Assembly: GCF_001488575.1 (NCBI RefSeq)
Contig: NZ_LN831302.1
Location: forward strand, 992,001-1,056,000
Reading direction: 5' to 3'
DNA from: Halobacterium hubeiense
GTDB taxonomy: Archaea > Halobacteriota > Halobacteria > Halobacteriales > Halobacteriaceae
Length of the DNA: 64,000 bases
Positions 40,287-48,949 of this stretch are shown one piece after another. Within the stretch, counting starts at the first letter, position 1, and each line of letters opens with the position of its first letter. The notes below the pieces were generated by a model, which was given only the letters and a program-made list of their open reading frames with translations, was not told the origin of the DNA and searched no databases. Made by a program: the position numbers and the translations under genes.

Positions 40287-41791
40287 CGGCTCACCCCGTC
40301 GAGGTTCGCGGCGAAGTCGTCGAGCGCGCGCTGGAAGTCCAGCACGGTCGCGAACCGCGCGCGCTTCTCCGGCGCCAGCGCCCGCGCGAACAGGTCGTCG
40401 GCGCTCGCCGGGAGCGCGGGGTTGCGCTCGGACGCCGGAATCCGCTCGTCGCCGCTCCCCGGCGGCTCCCCGGTGAGCAGGAAGTACGTCAGCGCGCCCA
40501 GCCCGTAGACGTCCGTCGCCTGGTCGAAGCGCCCGTACGTCTCCGGGTCGCGGTGCTCTGGCGCCGCGAACGCCCCCGGAATCGGCGGCGTACGGCGCGC
40601 GCTCGCGGCGTGCGCGAACCCCCAGTCGCCCAGCAGCGGCGCGTCCCACGTCCGCGGCCCCGTCGCCACGAACCGCACCGCGCCCGGGTGGAGGCCGCCG
40701 TGGACGACGCCCCGCGAGTGGGCGTGACTGACTGCACGCGTGAGGACGCTGGCGTTCCAGACGGCCTCCGCGAGCGTCACCGGCGCGCCGCGGCCGTCGA
40801 GCGCGTCGCCGTCGTCGTACCGGGTCGCCAGCCAGCGCGCGCCGTGCCCGAGCACGGCGACCACGTGGTCGTGGTCGTCCACGCCCGCCCACTGCTCGAC
40901 CGCCTCGGCGAACGCCGACGCGACCGCGCTCTCGTCGGCGCGCAGCCGCCGCACCGTCGCCAGCCCGTGTTCGAGCACGTCCTCGTCGACGTCCGCGCGG
41001 TAGTCCGTCGTGAGCACGCCCTCTCGGAGTTTCAGGTTCGGCGACACGTCTTCCTCTTCGAGTGTCACGTCCGGCGGGTCCGGTATCTCCTCGGGCCGCC
41101 CGGCCTCCGGTCGCTCGTTCTCTCGGTCGTCCTCGTGGACGGGCGCGTTCTGCCCGAACGAGACGTGAATCGGCCGCGAGCGGTCGTCGTCGCCGCCCGT
41201 CTCGACCACGGAGACGCCCTCCGGGAACAGGTCCGCGTACGCCGGGTGCGCGCGCACGACCACCGGGTAGCCGGCGTCCTCCGCGCGCTCCGCGACGGCC
41301 GCTGTCACCTCCTCGACGGCCTCCTCGGCGTACCGCCGGACGAGCGCGTTCTCCGAGCGCGTGAGCCGCGCAATCGCCGACAGGCCCGCCGAGGCCCGCG
41401 CGGGATAGGCCTTCGTCACGCCCGCGACCGCGACCACGCCGTTCTGCTGGACGAGCGGGTCGTCGGCCGCCGTCAGCGATACCAGCTCCGAGAACTGCAC
41501 GGAGAGGGCGTCCGGCTGGCGCTCGGCGAGCTCCGCGAGCACCCACGTCGCGCCCCGCCGCACCCACACGTCGTCGTCTCCGGCGGCCGCCCGGACGTCG
41601 TCGAGGACGGCGCGGACCTTCGTCGGCTCGGTGGTGGCGGCCTCCACGAGCCGCCACGCGGCGCCCGCGCGCTCGTCGGCGTCGTCGCTGTGGAGGCGCT
41701 CGGCGAGCGCGTCGACGCCGTCGGCGTCCACGGACTCCCGGAGCGACGCGATTCGCTCCTCGTCGACCGAGTCGTCGGTGTGGCGTTCCAT
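40283..41791 (-). CDS. HEAT-repeat protein with degenerate protein-kinase domain
   Basis: 502 residues from the ATG at 41791. Residues about 10-180 form HEAT/ARM-like helical repeats (VWVRRGATWVLAELAERQPDAL, DPLVQQNGVVAVAGVTKAYPA, NALVRRYAEEAVEEVTAAVAE). An acidic linker leads to a kinase-like domain (about 270-500). The catalytic loop is HGGLHPGAVRF instead of HRDLKPxN, so the catalytic Asp and Lys are missing. The DFG position reads GDWGFA, the APE motif is FAAPEHRDPE, and DVYGLGALTYFLLTGEPP is conserved. It is therefore a pseudokinase by sequence. It overlaps the seven-helix membrane protein gene by 4 bases. Confidence 0.8.
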   Translation of the reverse strand: MERHTDDSVDEERIASLRESVDADGVDALAERLHSDDADERAGAAWRLVEAATTEPTKVRAVLDDVRAAAGDDDVWVRRGATWVLAELAERQPDALSVQFSELVSLTAADDPLVQQNGVVAVAGVTKAYPARASAGLSAIARLTRSENALVRRYAEEAVEEVTAAVAERAEDAGYPVVVRAHPAYADLFPEGVSVVETGGDDDRSRPIHVSFGQNAPVHEDDRENERPEAGRPEEIPDPPDVTLEEEDVSPNLKLREGVLTTDYRADVDEDVLEHGLATVRRLRADESAVASAFAEAVEQWAGVDDHDHVVAVLGHGARWLATRYDDGDALDGRGAPVTLAEAVWNASVLTRAVSHAHSRGVVHGGLHPGAVRFVATGPRTWDAPLLGDWGFAHAASARRTPPIPGAFAAPEHRDPETYGRFDQATDVYGLGALTYFLLTGEPPGSGDERIPASERNPALPASADDLFARALAPEKRARFATVLDFQRALDDFAANLDGVSR

Positions 41792-41881
41792 CCGGCTGCT
41801 AACGACTCGTTTTCGCCGGCGCTCGCATTGAACCTTCGGCTTTCCCCGGTGGTTTTGCCGCTCCGGGGCGTCTCGGTCGGC

Positions 41882-43210
41882 ATGGTGGACATCCGGAACC
41901 GGCCCGCGCTCGCGGACTCGCCCGCCCGTGAGGCGGCGCTTGCGTGCGTCGAGGCCGGCATCGACGCCGCGCGGCCCGCTCGCGTCGTCGCCGACGAGGT
42001 CGCAGTCGAGGGCGATGCGCTCCGCGTCGCGGACGCGACGTACGACCTCGGCGACTACGAGCGCGTCGCCGTCTCGGGCGGCGGGAACGCGGCCGCGCAC
42101 GTCGCTCGCGCGCTCGCCGACGCGCTGGGGAGCCGACTCGACGGCGGCGTCGTCGTCACCGACGACCGCGTGGACGTGCCGGGGGTCGAGGTGCTCCCCA
42201 GTGACCACCCCGTCCCGTCCGAGCGCGGCGTCGAATCGACGCGCCGACTGCTGGACGCCGCCCGCAGCTACGACGCGGACACGCTCGTCCTCACGGTGAT
42301 TACCGGCGGCGGGAGCGCCGTGCTGCCCGCGCCCGCCGACGACCTCTCCTTGTCCGACCTGCAGGCGACGACGGAGGCGCTGTTGCGCTCGGGCGCACCG
42401 ATTCGCGACGTGAACGCCGTCCGCAAGCACTGCTCGGCGCTGAAGGGCGGGCAGTTAGCGCGAGCGCTCGCGCCGGCGACCGTCGCGACGCTCGTGTTCA
42501 GCGACGTCGTCGGCAACGACCTCGACGTCGTCGCCAGCGGCCCGACGGTACCCGACACCTCGACGTACGGCGACGCGCTCGCGGTCCTCGACGACTACGA
42601 CGTCGATGTCCCCGCCGCGGTCCGCGACCGACTCGAACGCGGCGCGCGCGGCGACCGCCCCGAGACGCCAGGCGAGGGCGACCCCGCCTTCGAGAACGTC
42701 GAAACGCACGTGCTCGCGGACGGCTCGACGGCGCTGGAGGCGGCCCGGGAGGCCGCCCGAGAGCGCGGCTACGAACCGCTGCTCCTCTCGTCGTGCATCG
42801 AGGGCGAAGCCCGCGAGGTCGGCGGCGTTCACGCCGCAGTCGCGACCGAAGCCGCGAACGCGGGCGACCCCGTCGAACCGCCCGCAGTGGTCTTCTCCGG
42901 CGGCGAGCTCACGGTGACGGTCACGGGCGACGGCGAGGGCGGCCCGAATCAGGAGTGCGCGCTCGCGGCCGCCCACCGCCTCCCGGACGGTGCGGCGTTC
43001 GCGTGCGTAGACACTGACGGTATCGACGGCGCCAGCGAGCACGCCGGCGCGCTCGTCGACGGCGAGACGGTCGCCGACCCCGCGGCCGCCCGCGCGGCGC
43101 TCCGCGAGAACGACGCCGGCGGCTACCTCGCCGGCCGAGACGCGTTGCTACGGACCGGACCGACGGGAACGAACGTCAACGACCTGCGCGTGCTGGTCGT
43201 GCCGGAGTGA
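41882..43210 (+). CDS. glycerate 2-kinase (DUF4147/MOFRL family)
   Basis: 442 residues from the ATG at 41882. The N-terminal GCK domain (about 10-240) has VSGGGNAAAHVARALADAL, the phosphate loop VITGGGSAVLPAP and DVNAVRKHCSALKGGQLARAL. The MOFRL domain (about 330-440) has VFSGGELTVTVTGDGEGGPNQECALAAA and DTDGIDGASEHAGALVDGET. It phosphorylates D-glycerate to 2-phosphoglycerate, feeding the semi-phosphorylated Entner-Doudoroff or glycerate salvage route. Length is normal. It stands alone, divergent from the HEAT-pseudokinase gene. Confidence 0.9.
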   Translation: MVDIRNRPALADSPAREAALACVEAGIDAARPARVVADEVAVEGDALRVADATYDLGDYERVAVSGGGNAAAHVARALADALGSRLDGGVVVTDDRVDVPGVEVLPSDHPVPSERGVESTRRLLDAARSYDADTLVLTVITGGGSAVLPAPADDLSLSDLQATTEALLRSGAPIRDVNAVRKHCSALKGGQLARALAPATVATLVFSDVVGNDLDVVASGPTVPDTSTYGDALAVLDDYDVDVPAAVRDRLERGARGDRPETPGEGDPAFENVETHVLADGSTALEAAREAARERGYEPLLLSSCIEGEAREVGGVHAAVATEAANAGDPVEPPAVVFSGGELTVTVTGDGEGGPNQECALAAAHRLPDGAAFACVDTDGIDGASEHAGALVDGETVADPAAARAALRENDAGGYLAGRDALLRTGPTGTNVNDLRVLVVPE

Positions 43211-43211
43211 C

Positions 43212-43613
43212 CTACTGGTCGGCCAGCCACGACAGCGCGTCGTCCTCGCTGGCGAAAATGCGGTACTCGAAGCCGGGGTCGATGGCGTTCAACTGCTCCT
43301 CGATGCGCTCGTTGTCCATCTTCGCGATGGCGGAGTCGGCGTAGACGCCGGCGCCCGCGCGGATGCCGTTCTCGATGAGGTTCGGCACCCACGTCTCCGC
43401 GAGCCACCGCTTGTCCTCGTCGTCGTGTGCGGCAATCGCTTCGGCGTTCACGACGTACCGCTCGGCGCCGCGTTCGAGCGCGACGTCGGCCCACTCGCGG
43501 GCGATGTCGCGGAGGTTCTCCCCGGAGACGTGCGCCTCGTAGGTGAAGATAGGGATGCCGTGTTCGTCGTCGACAGCTACGGTGTGTTCGTCGGTCTGCT
43601 GTAACGTTTGCAT
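43212..43613 (-). CDS. STAS/SpoIIAA-like protein of unknown function
   Basis: 133 residues from the ATG at 43613 (a GTG 6 bases upstream is possible). The sequence fits an alpha/beta SpoIIAA-like fold: IPIFTYEAHVSGENLRDIAREWADVALERGAERYVVNAEAI at the start, KRWLAETWVPNLIENGIRAGAGVYADSAIAKMDNERI in the middle, and EYRIFASEDDALSWLAD at the end. The last motif is common in haloarchaeal and bacterial STAS-like proteins. There is no catalytic signature. It converges with glycerate kinase. Confidence 0.65.
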   Translation of the reverse strand: MQTLQQTDEHTVAVDDEHGIPIFTYEAHVSGENLRDIAREWADVALERGAERYVVNAEAIAAHDDEDKRWLAETWVPNLIENGIRAGAGVYADSAIAKMDNERIEEQLNAIDPGFEYRIFASEDDALSWLADQ

Positions 43614-43685
43614 CGACACTCAGAGACGCGAAAATCGGTCACTTGAAAGTTGGCCTGCAGTTATCGCTCGCGATACCGACGCCGC

Positions 43686-44555
43686 CTACAGCCAGCGGGA
43701 GAACACGGACTCGTCGGTGTCCCGGTGGACGGTCAGGACGGGGCCGGAGTCGCCGTCCCGCTCGACGTCGTCGGTGGTCGAACCGAACAGGAACCGCCGG
43801 AGCCGCCCTTTCTCGGGCGCGCCGAGAACCGTCACGTCGTGGTAGCCGGCGTGCTCGATGATTTCCTCGGCGGGCTCGGCGGCCTCGACGACGTGGTGGT
43901 CGACGTCCACGTCGTCGCCCAACCGGTGCTCGTAGGCGTCCAACAGCGCGTCCGCGTCCCCGCGCTCCGCCTCGCCGGCGTCCTCGCCGACGACGTGGAA
44001 CAGCTCTATCCAGCAGCCGGTGGCGCGCGCAATCGCTTCCGCGATGCGGGTCGCCAGCCCCGAGTGCGGGCCCTTCGCCACCGGCACGAGAATGCTGGAC
44101 GGCGACTCGAAGGCGTCCATGCGCGTCCCGACGACGTTGTGACAGCCCGACGCGACCGTCTGCTCGTCGCGGCCCCGCGAGAAGAACCCGCGCTCCTCGC
44201 GGTCGACGACGGTCGCCGTTATCGAGTGCGAGTCCACGAAGGAGTCCAAGACTCCGCTGGAGTACTCGGTCTCGAACTGCGTCACCGGCACCGAGAACTC
44301 CTCGCGCAGCTCCAGCTCCAGTTCCGCCTCGTGGCGCAGCTCGTCGGCGTCGGCGGACGCCTCGCCGTCGGTGGCGTGGAGGATGTACAGTTCGCCGTCG
44401 CTCCCGAACGTGATACTCGCGCCGAGGCGACTGGTCTCCGCGCGGTTCGCGGCCTCGCAGAACGGGACGAGCACGCGCTGCTCCTCGGACGGCCAGTCGA
44501 CGCCGTCGTGGTCGAGGACCTGCGGCCACGGCCGGTCGTCGGAGTTGATGCTCAT
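43686..44555 (-). CDS. tandem universal stress protein (UspA)
   Basis: 289 residues from the ATG at 44555. Two UspA domains can be seen (about 25-150 and 150-280). The second is complete with SILVPVAKGPHSGLATRIAEAIARATGCWIELFHVV and the ATP-binding motif VLGAPEKGRLRRFLFGSTTDDV (G-x2-G-type). The first domain starts RVLVPFCEAANRAETSRLGASI but lacks a clear glycine motif, so only the second probably binds nucleotide. It may sense energy or stress state. It is divergent from the sensor-kinase homologue at 44753. Confidence 0.85.
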   Translation of the reverse strand: MSINSDDRPWPQVLDHDGVDWPSEEQRVLVPFCEAANRAETSRLGASITFGSDGELYILHATDGEASADADELRHEAELELELREEFSVPVTQFETEYSSGVLDSFVDSHSITATVVDREERGFFSRGRDEQTVASGCHNVVGTRMDAFESPSSILVPVAKGPHSGLATRIAEAIARATGCWIELFHVVGEDAGEAERGDADALLDAYEHRLGDDVDVDHHVVEAAEPAEEIIEHAGYHDVTVLGAPEKGRLRRFLFGSTTDDVERDGDSGPVLTVHRDTDESVFSRWL

Positions 44556-44752
44556 TGCCCGCCCGTTCGACCGAGAGCGTAATAAAGTGTCCCGTCCTCG
44601 CCCTCAACACAGCATTCATTCGTCCAGTTGAAAACGCCTTAATGATATAGAAATTCAGAATTATCGACTAGCTGCGAACGTATATATTGTATTAACGCGA
44701 TTTAGTTTCAGAGTGGGAAGAAACATATGTCCGGGCGTGGAACGGGGAGACG

Positions 44753-45787
44753 ATGGACGACAGCTCTCTCGAATCCCGCGCGGACGCGGGTCGGTTCCAG
44801 TACCTCTTCGAGCACGTGCAGGACGCCGTCGTGGAGTTCGAACTGCGCGACGAGGAGCCAATCGTCGCGACGGTCAACGACGCCTTCTGCGAGACGTTCG
44901 GCGTGGACCGCGGCGAGGTCGTGGGCGCGTCGCTGAACGACCTCATCGTGCCCAGCGACCGGATGACCGAAAGCGACCGCTTCGACCAGCGCACCGCCGC
45001 GGGCAAGTCCAACTACGCCATCGTGGACCGCCACACCGAGGACGGCCTCAAGACGCTGCTGTACCGCGGCATCCCCTACGACGGCGGCGACCGCGGGTTC
45101 GCGCTGTACACCGACCTCACGGACGAGATTCGCCAGGAGCGCGAACTCGCCGTGCTCAACCGCGTGCTCCGGTACAACCTCTCGGAGGAGGTGGACGCGC
45201 TGCTGGACGCCACCGAGAACCTCGCCGCGTCCGCCGAGGACCCCGACGTGGGCGACGCCGCGCGGGAGATTCGGGAGCACGCGCTCGCGCTGGAGCGCAC
45301 CAGCGAGGAGGCGCGCGACGTCGAGCGCGTGCTAGACGCCGACCCCGAGTTGGAGCCGACCGACCTCGGAGACGTGGTGGCGTCGGCGCTCGACGACGTG
45401 CCGCTGGCGGACTACGCGGACGTGACCGTGGACGTGGCGGCCGCGCCGCCGGTCACCTCGGGCGGCCACCTCGACCGCGCGGTCGCCGCGCTCGTGGACA
45501 ACGCGATTCGCTACGCGGACGCCCAGACGCCGTCGGTGCGCGTCACCGCGGAACGGGTGGACGGCGCGGTCGCGCTGTCCGTGGCCGACGAGGGGCCGGG
45601 GCTCCCGGACGACGAACGCCGGCTCCTCACCGGGGACGTCGAGCCGACGCCGCTGGACCACGGGAGCGGGCTCGGCCTCTGGCTGGTGCGGTGGATTGCG
45701 ACGGCGTACGACGGCGCGGTCACGTACGAGGAGCGCGACGACGGCGGCGCAGTCACCCTCGAACTCCGCGCCGCGCCCGACCACTGA
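44753..45787 (+). CDS. PAS-histidine kinase homologue lacking the phospho-histidine
   Basis: 344 residues from the ATG at 44753. A PAS domain (about 15-125: FQYLFEHVQDAVVEFELRD... TVNDAFCETFGVDRGEVVG) is followed by a coiled dimerisation helix and an HATPase domain. The helix holds VLNRVLRYNLSEEVDALL, where haloarchaeal kinases have VLRHN; the residue expected to be phosphorylated is Tyr140. The ATP-binding parts are intact: LVDNAIRYADAQ (N box), VADEGPGLPDDE (G1) and GSGLGLWLVRWIA (G2). It therefore may bind ATP without autophosphorylation on His and act as a modulator of another kinase. An AT-rich, promoter-like region lies upstream (44640-44700). Confidence 0.85.
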   Translation: MDDSSLESRADAGRFQYLFEHVQDAVVEFELRDEEPIVATVNDAFCETFGVDRGEVVGASLNDLIVPSDRMTESDRFDQRTAAGKSNYAIVDRHTEDGLKTLLYRGIPYDGGDRGFALYTDLTDEIRQERELAVLNRVLRYNLSEEVDALLDATENLAASAEDPDVGDAAREIREHALALERTSEEARDVERVLDADPELEPTDLGDVVASALDDVPLADYADVTVDVAAAPPVTSGGHLDRAVAALVDNAIRYADAQTPSVRVTAERVDGAVALSVADEGPGLPDDERRLLTGDVEPTPLDHGSGLGLWLVRWIATAYDGAVTYEERDDGGAVTLELRAAPDH

Positions 45788-45853
45788 CCGGCGCCGAGCG
45801 CGCGGCGGTCCCAACGTGAAAGCGTAAAGACCCCGCTCCGAGACGGACACGAC

Positions 45854-47005
45854 ATGGACCGCGTAGCAATCATCGGAGCGTCGATGACGACGTTCGGCGA
45901 CCGCGACGCGTGGGTGCGGGAGTTGCTGGCGGAGGCCGGCGACGCCGCCCTGCGGGACGCGGGCGTCGAGGGCGACGACCTCGACCACCTCTACGTCTCG
46001 AACATGGCCAGCGGCGAGTTCGAGGGACAGACCGGCGTCCCGAACGCGCTCGCCCACGACCTCGGCGCGCTCGGCGCGTACACCCAGCGCGTCGACCAGA
46101 CCAGCGCCTCGGGCGGCGCGGGCATCTACGCCGCGTGGCAGTCGGTTGCCTCCGGCGCCAGCGAGATGACGCTGCTCGTCGGCGGCGAGAAGATGACCCA
46201 CAAGACCACCGGCGAGGCGACCGACGTCATCGCCAGCCTCACGCACCCCGTGGAGTACAAGCACGGCGTCACGCTCCCGAGTTTCGCGGGCCTCACCGCG
46301 CGCAAGTACCTCGACGAGTACGACGCGCCCCGCGAGAGCCTCGGGAAGGTCGCCGTGAAGAACCACCGCAACGGCGTGGACAACCCCCACGCGCAGTTCC
46401 GCAAGGAAGTCGATCTTGAGACGGTGCTGGACTCGCCAATCGTCGCGGACCCGCTCCGGCTGTACGACTTCTGCCCCATCACGGACGGGAGCGCCGCGCT
46501 CCTGTTCTGCCCGGAGTCCGTCGCCGAAGAGTACGCCGACGACTACGTCGTCGTCTCCGGCATCGGGGGCGCGACCGACACCCACGTCGTCCACGAGCGC
46601 GAGGACCCGACGACGATGCAGGGGGTCGTCGAGTCCTCGGAAATCGCCTACGAGATGGCCGACCGCGGCCCCGAGGACGTGGACTTCGCGGAGCTCCACG
46701 ACATGTTCACCATCCTGGAGTTCCTCCAGAGCGAGGACCTCGGCTTCTTCGAGAAGGGCGAGGGCTGGAAGGCCGTCGAGGAGGGCGTCACCGAACGCGA
46801 CGGCGACCTCCCCATCAACACCTCCGGCGGGCTCAAATCGAAGGGCCACCCGCTCGGCGCGAGCGGCGTCGCACAGGCGTACGAACTCTACGTGCAGTTG
46901 CTCGGCGACGCGGGCGACCGACAGGTCGAGGGAGACGTCGGTCTCGCCTGCAACGTCGGCGGGTTCGGCAACTGCGTGACCACCACCATCCTCGAACAGC
47001 CATGA
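45854..47005 (+). CDS. haloarchaeal-type beta-ketothiolase, catalytic (alpha) subunit
   Basis: 383 residues from the ATG at 45854. The thiolase fold is evident: VAIIGASMTTFG, VDQTSASGGAGIYAAWQSVASGASEMTLLVGGEKM, ELHDMFTILEF, GGLKSKGHPLGASGVAQAYEL and CNVGGFGNCV. The usual nucleophilic Cys is Ser84. A Ser-His-His triad has been described for the two-subunit beta-ketothiolases of haloarchaea that serve PHBV synthesis and acyl-CoA metabolism, so this is a family trait and not a mutation. It condenses or cleaves acetyl-CoA and acyl-CoA units. Its stop overlaps the start of the OB-fold subunit by 4 bases. Confidence 0.88.
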   Translation: MDRVAIIGASMTTFGDRDAWVRELLAEAGDAALRDAGVEGDDLDHLYVSNMASGEFEGQTGVPNALAHDLGALGAYTQRVDQTSASGGAGIYAAWQSVASGASEMTLLVGGEKMTHKTTGEATDVIASLTHPVEYKHGVTLPSFAGLTARKYLDEYDAPRESLGKVAVKNHRNGVDNPHAQFRKEVDLETVLDSPIVADPLRLYDFCPITDGSAALLFCPESVAEEYADDYVVVSGIGGATDTHVVHEREDPTTMQGVVESSEIAYEMADRGPEDVDFAELHDMFTILEFLQSEDLGFFEKGEGWKAVEEGVTERDGDLPINTSGGLKSKGHPLGASGVAQAYELYVQLLGDAGDRQVEGDVGLACNVGGFGNCVTTTILEQP

Positions 47006-47367
47006 GCTTCGACGCACACCGCTGCCCGAACGGCCACGTCACGTACCCCGGGCACACGCGCTGCCCGGAGTGCGGTGAGGAACAGACCGAAACAATCGAC
47101 CTCGCGGAGCGCACCGGCACCGTCGTCACGTGGACGACCTCGACGGCGACGCCCCCGGGCGTCCGCGAGCCCAACCACCTCGCAATCGTCGAGTTCGACC
47201 TCGGGGACGAGAGCGTGCGCGCGCTCGGCCAGCTCACGACCGCGGAGGGCGTCGAAATCGGCTCCGAGGTCGAGCCGGTCTACGAGGACGAGCTGCGCGA
47301 CCCCGAGGCGGGCATCCGCGAGCCCGCGAGCCACGAGTGGGACGGCTACCGGTTCGAACCGGCTTAG
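47002..47367 (+). CDS. Zn-ribbon OB-fold (DUF35) protein, beta subunit of the thiolase
   Basis: 121 residues from the ATG at 47002. A zinc ribbon at residues about 8-32 (CPNGHVTYPGHTRCPECG; the first ligand pair is Cys and probably His) is followed by an OB fold (about 38-120: GTVVTWTTSTATPPGVREPNHLAIVEFDLG). DUF35 proteins bind archaeal thiolases and shuttle acyl-CoA between active sites. The 4-base overlap with the thiolase gene points to a stoichiometric complex. Confidence 0.88.
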   Translation: MSFDAHRCPNGHVTYPGHTRCPECGEEQTETIDLAERTGTVVTWTTSTATPPGVREPNHLAIVEFDLGDESVRALGQLTTAEGVEIGSEVEPVYEDELRDPEAGIREPASHEWDGYRFEPA

Positions 47368-47561
47368 CTCCCGCCGGGCGTCAGGTCGCTGACGGTGGAC
47401 CCGAGCTTCTCGACGCCGCCGTCGAGGAACGACCGCACCGACCCCAGTATCTCGCCCACGAAGTCCGGGACGGGCGCCGGGAGGTCCGTCGGCGGCCCGG
47501 CCTGCGCGACGTTCGCGAGGTCGATGCCGAGCGCCGTGACCGCGTCGAGTAGTTCTATCAT
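47364..47561 (-). CDS. small hypothetical protein (65 residues)
   Basis: 65 residues from the ATG at 47561 (MIELLDAVTALGIDLANVAQ). A short amphipathic start, a Pro-rich middle (PPTDLPAPVPDFV) and a second helix (VGEILGSVRSFLDGGVEKLGSTV) are visible, with no Cys or membrane segment. Its stop overlaps the convergent OB-fold gene by 4 bases. The codon pattern agrees with native genes, but there is no recognised family, so it is only moderately supported. Confidence 0.5.
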   Translation of the reverse strand: MIELLDAVTALGIDLANVAQAGPPTDLPAPVPDFVGEILGSVRSFLDGGVEKLGSTVSDLTPGGS

Positions 47562-47715
47562 TGCACTCGGCGCTGGGAGCGCGACGCACAAGAGTGGACG
47601 ACTCCCCCGACATGGATTTCGACCGACATCAGCCCACTCGCCGTCGATTTACCGCGAACCACGCCGAGAGCCCCTCGCGCTCGTGCCGGAGTCCGCAAAA
47701 TGCAGTGGCGCGCGG

Positions 47716-48813
47716 TTAGAACGCGCGGTGGTACTGGACCGGGACGTCGACGGCGTCCTCGCGGCCGAGTTCCTGCGCGGCGTGCAGCGGGAAGTAGGGG
47801 TCGCGGAGGAACTCCCGGCCGACGATGGCGACGTCCGCGCGGTCGTTGCGGATGACGGCGTCGGCCTGCTCGGCGGAGGTGATGCCGCCGACGGTGCCGA
47901 CCTTCACGTCGGTGTCGCGGTCGTTCCGAATCTGCTCGGCGAACCGGAGCTGGTAGTTCGGGCCGACCCACTCGATGTCCTGAGCGGGGTGGATGCCGCC
48001 GGAGGAGACGTCGATGAGGTCCGCGCCGACCTCGTAGAGGTCGTCCGCGAGCCGGGCGGACTGCTCGACGTCCCACGAGTCGCGGTCGTCGAGCCAGTCG
48101 GTCGCGGAGATGCGCACGAAGACGGCGTTGTCCTCGCCCATCTCCTCGCGGACGGCCTCCGTGACCTCGCGGACGATGCGGGTGCGGTTCTCGAAGCTCC
48201 CGCCGTACTCGTCGTCGCGGTCGTTCGTCACGGGGGAGAGGAACTCGTGGAGGAGGTAGCCGTGGGCGGCGTGGACTTCAGCGATTTCGAAGCCGGCCTC
48301 CCGGGAGCGGCGGGCGGCCTCGCGGAACGACTCGATGACCTCGTCGATGCCCTCGCTGTCGAGGGCTTCGGTCGCGGGCGGCTCCTCGTCGTAGGGCCAC
48401 GGCTCGTCGGAGGGGCCGACGACCGTCCAGCCGCCGTCCTCAGGGTGGACGGGCTCGCTGCCCTCCCACGGTCGGGACTTGGAGGCTTTCCGGCCGGCGT
48501 GCGCGAGCTGGATGCCGGGCGTCGCGCCCTGCTGTTTCACGAAGTCGACGATGGGCTCGATGGCGTCGCGGTGCTCGTCGCTCCAGATGCCGAGGTCCTC
48601 GGGGGTGATGCGGCCGCGGGGCTCGACGGCGGTGGCTTCGGTCATCACGATGCCGGCGCCGCCGACGGCCCGCGACCCGAGGTGGACGCGGTGCCAGTCC
48701 GTGGCGAGGCCGTCGCGGTCCTCGACGGAGTACTGGCACATCGGGGACACGACGAACCGGTTCCGGGCGGTCACGTCTCGCAGTTCCAGCGGCGAGAACA
48801 CGTCGTCTGTCAT
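47716..48813 (-). CDS. NADH:flavin oxidoreductase (Old Yellow Enzyme, YqjM-like)
   Basis: 365 residues from the ATG at 48813 (MTDDVFSPLELRDVTARNRFVVSPMCQYS). The TIM barrel shows the FMN and substrate residues of the thermophilic-like OYE class: the Cys in PMCQYS, IQLAHAGRKAS, EVHAAHGYLLHEFLSPVTNDRDDEYGGSFENR and VGREFLRDPYFPLHAA. These enzymes reduce activated C=C bonds of enals, enones and nitro compounds using NADPH. It is an isolated gene; the next genes upstream and downstream diverge or converge. Confidence 0.92.
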   Translation of the reverse strand: MTDDVFSPLELRDVTARNRFVVSPMCQYSVEDRDGLATDWHRVHLGSRAVGGAGIVMTEATAVEPRGRITPEDLGIWSDEHRDAIEPIVDFVKQQGATPGIQLAHAGRKASKSRPWEGSEPVHPEDGGWTVVGPSDEPWPYDEEPPATEALDSEGIDEVIESFREAARRSREAGFEIAEVHAAHGYLLHEFLSPVTNDRDDEYGGSFENRTRIVREVTEAVREEMGEDNAVFVRISATDWLDDRDSWDVEQSARLADDLYEVGADLIDVSSGGIHPAQDIEWVGPNYQLRFAEQIRNDRDTDVKVGTVGGITSAEQADAVIRNDRADVAIVGREFLRDPYFPLHAAQELGREDAVDVPVQYHRAF

Positions 48814-48949
48814 CGCGGGAACGTAGCGTCGCCGGGGGTTTATCCGCGGTGGACGAGGGGGTGCTTGCCGGCTTCGCGCTGCCGCGGATTTTATCGCCGG
48901 CAGAACACCCAAAATATTTATCGGTTCAGTCGGCGTCCGTACACGTACA

